A DNA stretch of 64,000 nucleotides, from contig NZ_FUWO01000003.1 in assembly GCF_900167405.1 (NCBI RefSeq), positions 99,317 through 163,316 of the forward strand. The letters are read 5' to 3'. Under the pieces are notes generated by a model, which worked only from the letters and a program-made list of their open reading frames with translations, had not been told where the DNA came from and did not search any database. This stretch comes from Globicatella sulfidifaciens DSM 15739. GTDB taxonomy: Bacteria > Bacillota > Bacilli > Lactobacillales > Aerococcaceae. The first letter of the stretch is position 1, and the number at the start of each line of letters is the position of its first letter. The translations under genes and the position numbers were made by a program. Below, piece by piece: positions 62,231 to 64,000 of this stretch.

Positions 62231-62460
62231 TGGGAGTAGACCAGAAGTCGAAAATTGAATAATTTTCGCTTTGTCTGTCCACCCCCGCACAGTTTGAGGC
62301 CACTAAACCACTGCGCTTTTAATGAATAAGCACTAATTTGACTGAATTTTTCAAATTTATGTTCAATTTCATTAAGACGCAGTTTGAGGCCACTCAACCA
62401 CTGCGCTTTGAATTAAATAGATATGTCTGAACAGAATTTAAAAAGTTTTTGCCCAACCTC
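62231..62460 (-). repeat. module B + two module A copies in reverse orientation
   Basis: Read on the minus strand: left end GAGGTTGGGCAAAAACTT (about 62460), module A (62377-62406), a second module A (about 62287-62317), then module B (62231-62288). The ends match the full copy at 39097-39275. Confidence 0.85.
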
Positions 62461-62461
62461 T

Positions 62462-63115
62462 TTAAATCATGAAGTAGACTATTGCAACATAGTGGGCCAC
62501 AGAAGCTAAAATAATAAAGAAATGCCAAATCATATGGAAATATGGTTTTTTCTTAGCATAGAAGAGTGCGCCAATAGTATATAACACTCCACCTAAGACC
62601 ATTAAACCTAAAAACATAGGAGTCGTATGTTTAATGACATCAGGTAGGATAAAGACTACTAGCCATCCCATCAATAAATATAAGAAAAGGGAAAATTTTT
62701 CATTAACTTTTTTAGCAAATATTTTATACAAAATACCAAAAATGGTGATTCCCCATTGTAGGACAATGATAGCAATACCTAACCAACCCCCAATTAAGGA
62801 AAGGGCGACAGGTGTATAACTACCGGCTATCGCAATAAAAATCATACTGTGGTCGATGATGCGCATAACATACTTATGAGGTGAACCATAACTCATAGAA
62901 TGATAAATGGTTGAAGCTAAAAACATTAAAAATAAACTGATTGTAAAAATAGACATCCCCACGATGGCCATGACGTCATAATGTACATAAGCATAAATCG
63001 CGGTTATCGGTAAGAGGATTAACATGGCTAGAGCCGCTACACCATGCGAAACACTATTACCAATTTCTTCACCAAATGATAGTTGAATACTGGGTTTAAA
63101 TCGTGTCATGTTCAT
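62462..63115 (-). CDS. hemolysin III / PAQR family membrane protein (TrhA-like)
   Basis: 217 residues with seven hydrophobic segments. Conserved features are SFGEEIGNSVSHGVAALAMLI near the N-terminus, FLASTIYHSM with RIIDHSMIFIAIAGSYTPVAL, and the C-terminal MIWHFFIILASVAHYVAI. The last pieces supply the metal-site histidines of the PAQR fold. Despite the name, family members are membrane-homeostasis proteins. ATG 63115 follows AAAGGAG. Its first 20 bases overlap the end of the DUF1836 gene, so the two are coupled. Confidence 0.92.
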   Translation of the reverse strand: MNMTRFKPSIQLSFGEEIGNSVSHGVAALAMLILLPITAIYAYVHYDVMAIVGMSIFTISLFLMFLASTIYHSMSYGSPHKYVMRIIDHSMIFIAIAGSYTPVALSLIGGWLGIAIIVLQWGITIFGILYKIFAKKVNEKFSLFLYLLMGWLVVFILPDVIKHTTPMFLGLMVLGGVLYTIGALFYAKKKPYFHMIWHFFIILASVAHYVAIVYFMI

Positions 63116-63557
63116 TATTTTTTTCTCCTTTATAGTCTGTAATAAGAGCTTGTGTTTGATAATATAAGATGACTGTTTGACAAGCTGATTGAATAATAGC
63201 TGGGACTTCCATTTCATTGTCTTGATCTTTAGCTAAACATTTGACAAAACTATTATATAATGTTTCCGAATCATAATCTTCACTCAACATCTTCAGTGTT
63301 TGACTGATATGTTGAATAGGAAATACATTTTTAAGGAAGGTTATCGCAATCAGTCTAGCGACTTGGCTTTTACGGTATTTTTTTTTAATTGGCTTTTCAA
63401 TATGATGATGTTTGACATAATTATTAATCATTGAAGCTGTTAATCCTTTTTCTTCCGACAATGTGGGTTCTACTATCAAATCATTGATTAAAATTAAAAC
63501 TTGGTCTAAATATAAATCTAAATCAGGCAATTGATGCCAATACGGTAACTTTATCAT
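63096..63557 (-). CDS. DUF1836 domain protein
   Basis: 153 residues matching the DUF1836 pattern: MIKLPYWHQLPDLDLYLDQVL at the start, a helix-turn-helix-like EEKGLTASMINNYVKHHHIEKPIKKKYRKSQVARLIAITFLK, then a helical C-terminus. The first half resembles a MerR-like winged helix, so a regulatory role is possible but unproven. RBS TAAGGAGG precedes ATG 63557. It is the first gene of a two-gene minus-strand unit with the hemolysin III family gene. Confidence 0.9.
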   Translation of the reverse strand: MIKLPYWHQLPDLDLYLDQVLILINDLIVEPTLSEEKGLTASMINNYVKHHHIEKPIKKKYRKSQVARLIAITFLKNVFPIQHISQTLKMLSEDYDSETLYNSFVKCLAKDQDNEMEVPAIIQSACQTVILYYQTQALITDYKGEKNNEHDTI

Positions 63558-63643
63558 ATAAAATTGCCACCTCCTTACACCTAGTCTTTATAACTAGATT
63601 GTAAAGTTGTCATAATCCAAAGTCAAGTAAAGAGTATCAACTA

Positions 63644-63850
63644 CTCCCTGTTAAAACAGAGAGTTTGTCCTAAACATAGTGGTTGTACAAATGATGTCAT
63701 ATCTCCAACCGTTTAAAGACACTAAGGGATGGTTGACTGGCACCCCATCAATAAGCAGTCTGTAGACACTTACTGAATATTGTTTTATGTTTAATAATTT
63801 TGTATTGGCACAACTTTTTCAAACCGCGGGTTTTTCTCACTCGACAGATA
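63644..63850 (-). ncRNA. possible omegaRNA (TnpB guide RNA) region
   Basis: In IS200/IS605 elements the guide RNA overlaps the 3' end of tnpB and runs to the element right end. Here that would be minus-strand transcription from about 63850 to 63640. It contains a CAGTAAGTGTCTACAGACTG stretch able to form a small stem and the terminal palindrome. Position is inferred from family rules; no boundary is proven. Confidence 0.35.
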
Positions 63851-64000
63851 TCGGTGACCCAATTCTTTAATATTGATAGCTGCCACACGGTCATCATTTG
63901 ATTGATACCCACAATTCTGACAAGTAAACAAGTGCTTATCTTGTTGTCTATTAGCTTTATCAATTGATTCGCATTTTGGACAACGTTGGGACGTAAATTG
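63791..64000 (-). CDS. tnpB: TnpB (IS605 OrfB) C-terminus, partial
   Basis: The last 69 residues of an RNA-guided nuclease of the IS605 OrfB/TnpB family. The frame enters at 64000 and stops at 63791. The zinc ribbon is clear: TSQRCPKCESIDKANRQ, then FTCQNCGYQSNDDRVAAINI, with four cysteines and the RuvC-III acidic DD in NDDRVAA. The tail HRYLSSEKNPRFEKVV is ordinary. Completeness upstream cannot be judged. Confidence 0.9.
   Translation of the reverse strand, partial: QFTSQRCPKCESIDKANRQQDKHLFTCQNCGYQSNDDRVAAINIKELGHRYLSSEKNPRFEKVVPIQNY

Larger units (their letters stand above)
63636..64000 (-). mobile_element. right-end part of an IS200/IS605-family element (cut by the window edge)
   Basis: Contains the 3' end of a tnpB gene and about 150 bases beyond it. 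A palindrome at 63644-63663 (CTCCCTGTTAAAACAGAGAG), whose arms pair through CTCyCTGTT/AACAGrGAG, may be the right-end subterminal hairpin of the element. The left part, including any tnpA, lies beyond position 64000. Confidence 0.65.

Noticed and set aside
62197..62397. Minus-strand ORF of 66 residues after queA
   Set aside because: Covers the inverted repeat copy and the terminator; no ribosome binding site.
63748..63963. 71-codon minus-strand ORF near the right edge
   Set aside because: It is the wrong frame of the tnpB 3' end; the zinc-ribbon cysteines are in the frame that stops at 63791.

Overview
The window is AT-rich DNA of a low-GC Gram-positive bacterium, most likely a member of the Lactobacillales. 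Evidence is the gene set and gene orders (mutS-mutL-ruvAB-queA, smc-HAD-ftsY, a CovR/ArlR-like two-component pair, a Pht-type histidine-triad remnant beside a zinc-binding protein, citrate-lyase accessory genes) and the strong AGGAGG ribosome binding sites. I cannot name the genus from sequence alone; an Aerococcaceae- or Carnobacteriaceae-like organism would fit. Almost everything is chromosomal housekeeping or nutrient-uptake content. There is no rRNA, tRNA, CRISPR array or prophage, and the only transposon piece is a tnpB 3' end at the right edge.

Layout. 0-6 kb: peptidase T, an uncharacterised protein, then a T-box-controlled polar amino acid ABC importer with an M20 amidohydrolase. 6.6-11.1 kb: RNase III, then a heterodimeric multidrug ABC exporter behind a short leader peptide and two tandem terminators that look like a ribosome-mediated attenuator. 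11-16.5 kb: DUF937 protein, formate/nitrite channel, an 88-90 bp tandem repeat array, an orphan oligopeptide-binding protein, thioredoxin. 16.7-19.2 kb: two uncharacterised exported/membrane proteins. 19.6-22.2 kb: a second repeat array, then a vitamin B6/thiamine-type salvage cluster (kinase, ECF S component, UPF0340) and a 45-residue DUF4044-like membrane peptide. 22.3-28.9 kb: 6-phosphogluconate dehydrogenase, a two-component system, an ABC-FtsX fusion protein with a ruined Walker A, and a frameshifted small membrane protein. 29.4-38.8 kb: recD2, a diacylglycerol-kinase-type lipid kinase, smc, a Cof-type HAD phosphatase, ftsY.

39.4-42.3 kb is a zinc region: a ZnuA/AdcA-like binding protein, a wrecked Pht histidine-triad gene and a stand-alone ZinT domain protein. 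42.5-46.6 kb: oligopeptidase F, a GNAT acetyltransferase, pyruvate formate-lyase activase and an EIIA-Glc domain protein with an abnormal N-terminus. 46.9-52.7 kb: an NCS2 purine permease, a GntR/FCD regulator divergent from citG-DUF1576, and citC on the other strand. 52.9-62.2 kb: an msrA pseudogene, ymdB, mutS, mutL, msrB, ruvA, ruvB, queA. 62.4-64 kb: a hemolysin III family protein, a DUF1836 protein and the C-terminus of an IS200/IS605-type TnpB.

Two themes cut across the window. First, at least ten intergenic gaps carry pieces of one composite, strongly folded repeat family: module A is a GG-bulged hairpin and module B a long hairpin. In two places it has expanded into regular tandem arrays. 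Second, all four exported ligand-binding proteins that are still intact (amino acid, oligopeptide and zinc SBPs, and ZinT) lack the lipobox cysteine expected in a Gram-positive organism; instead they have plain signal-peptidase-I-like sites.
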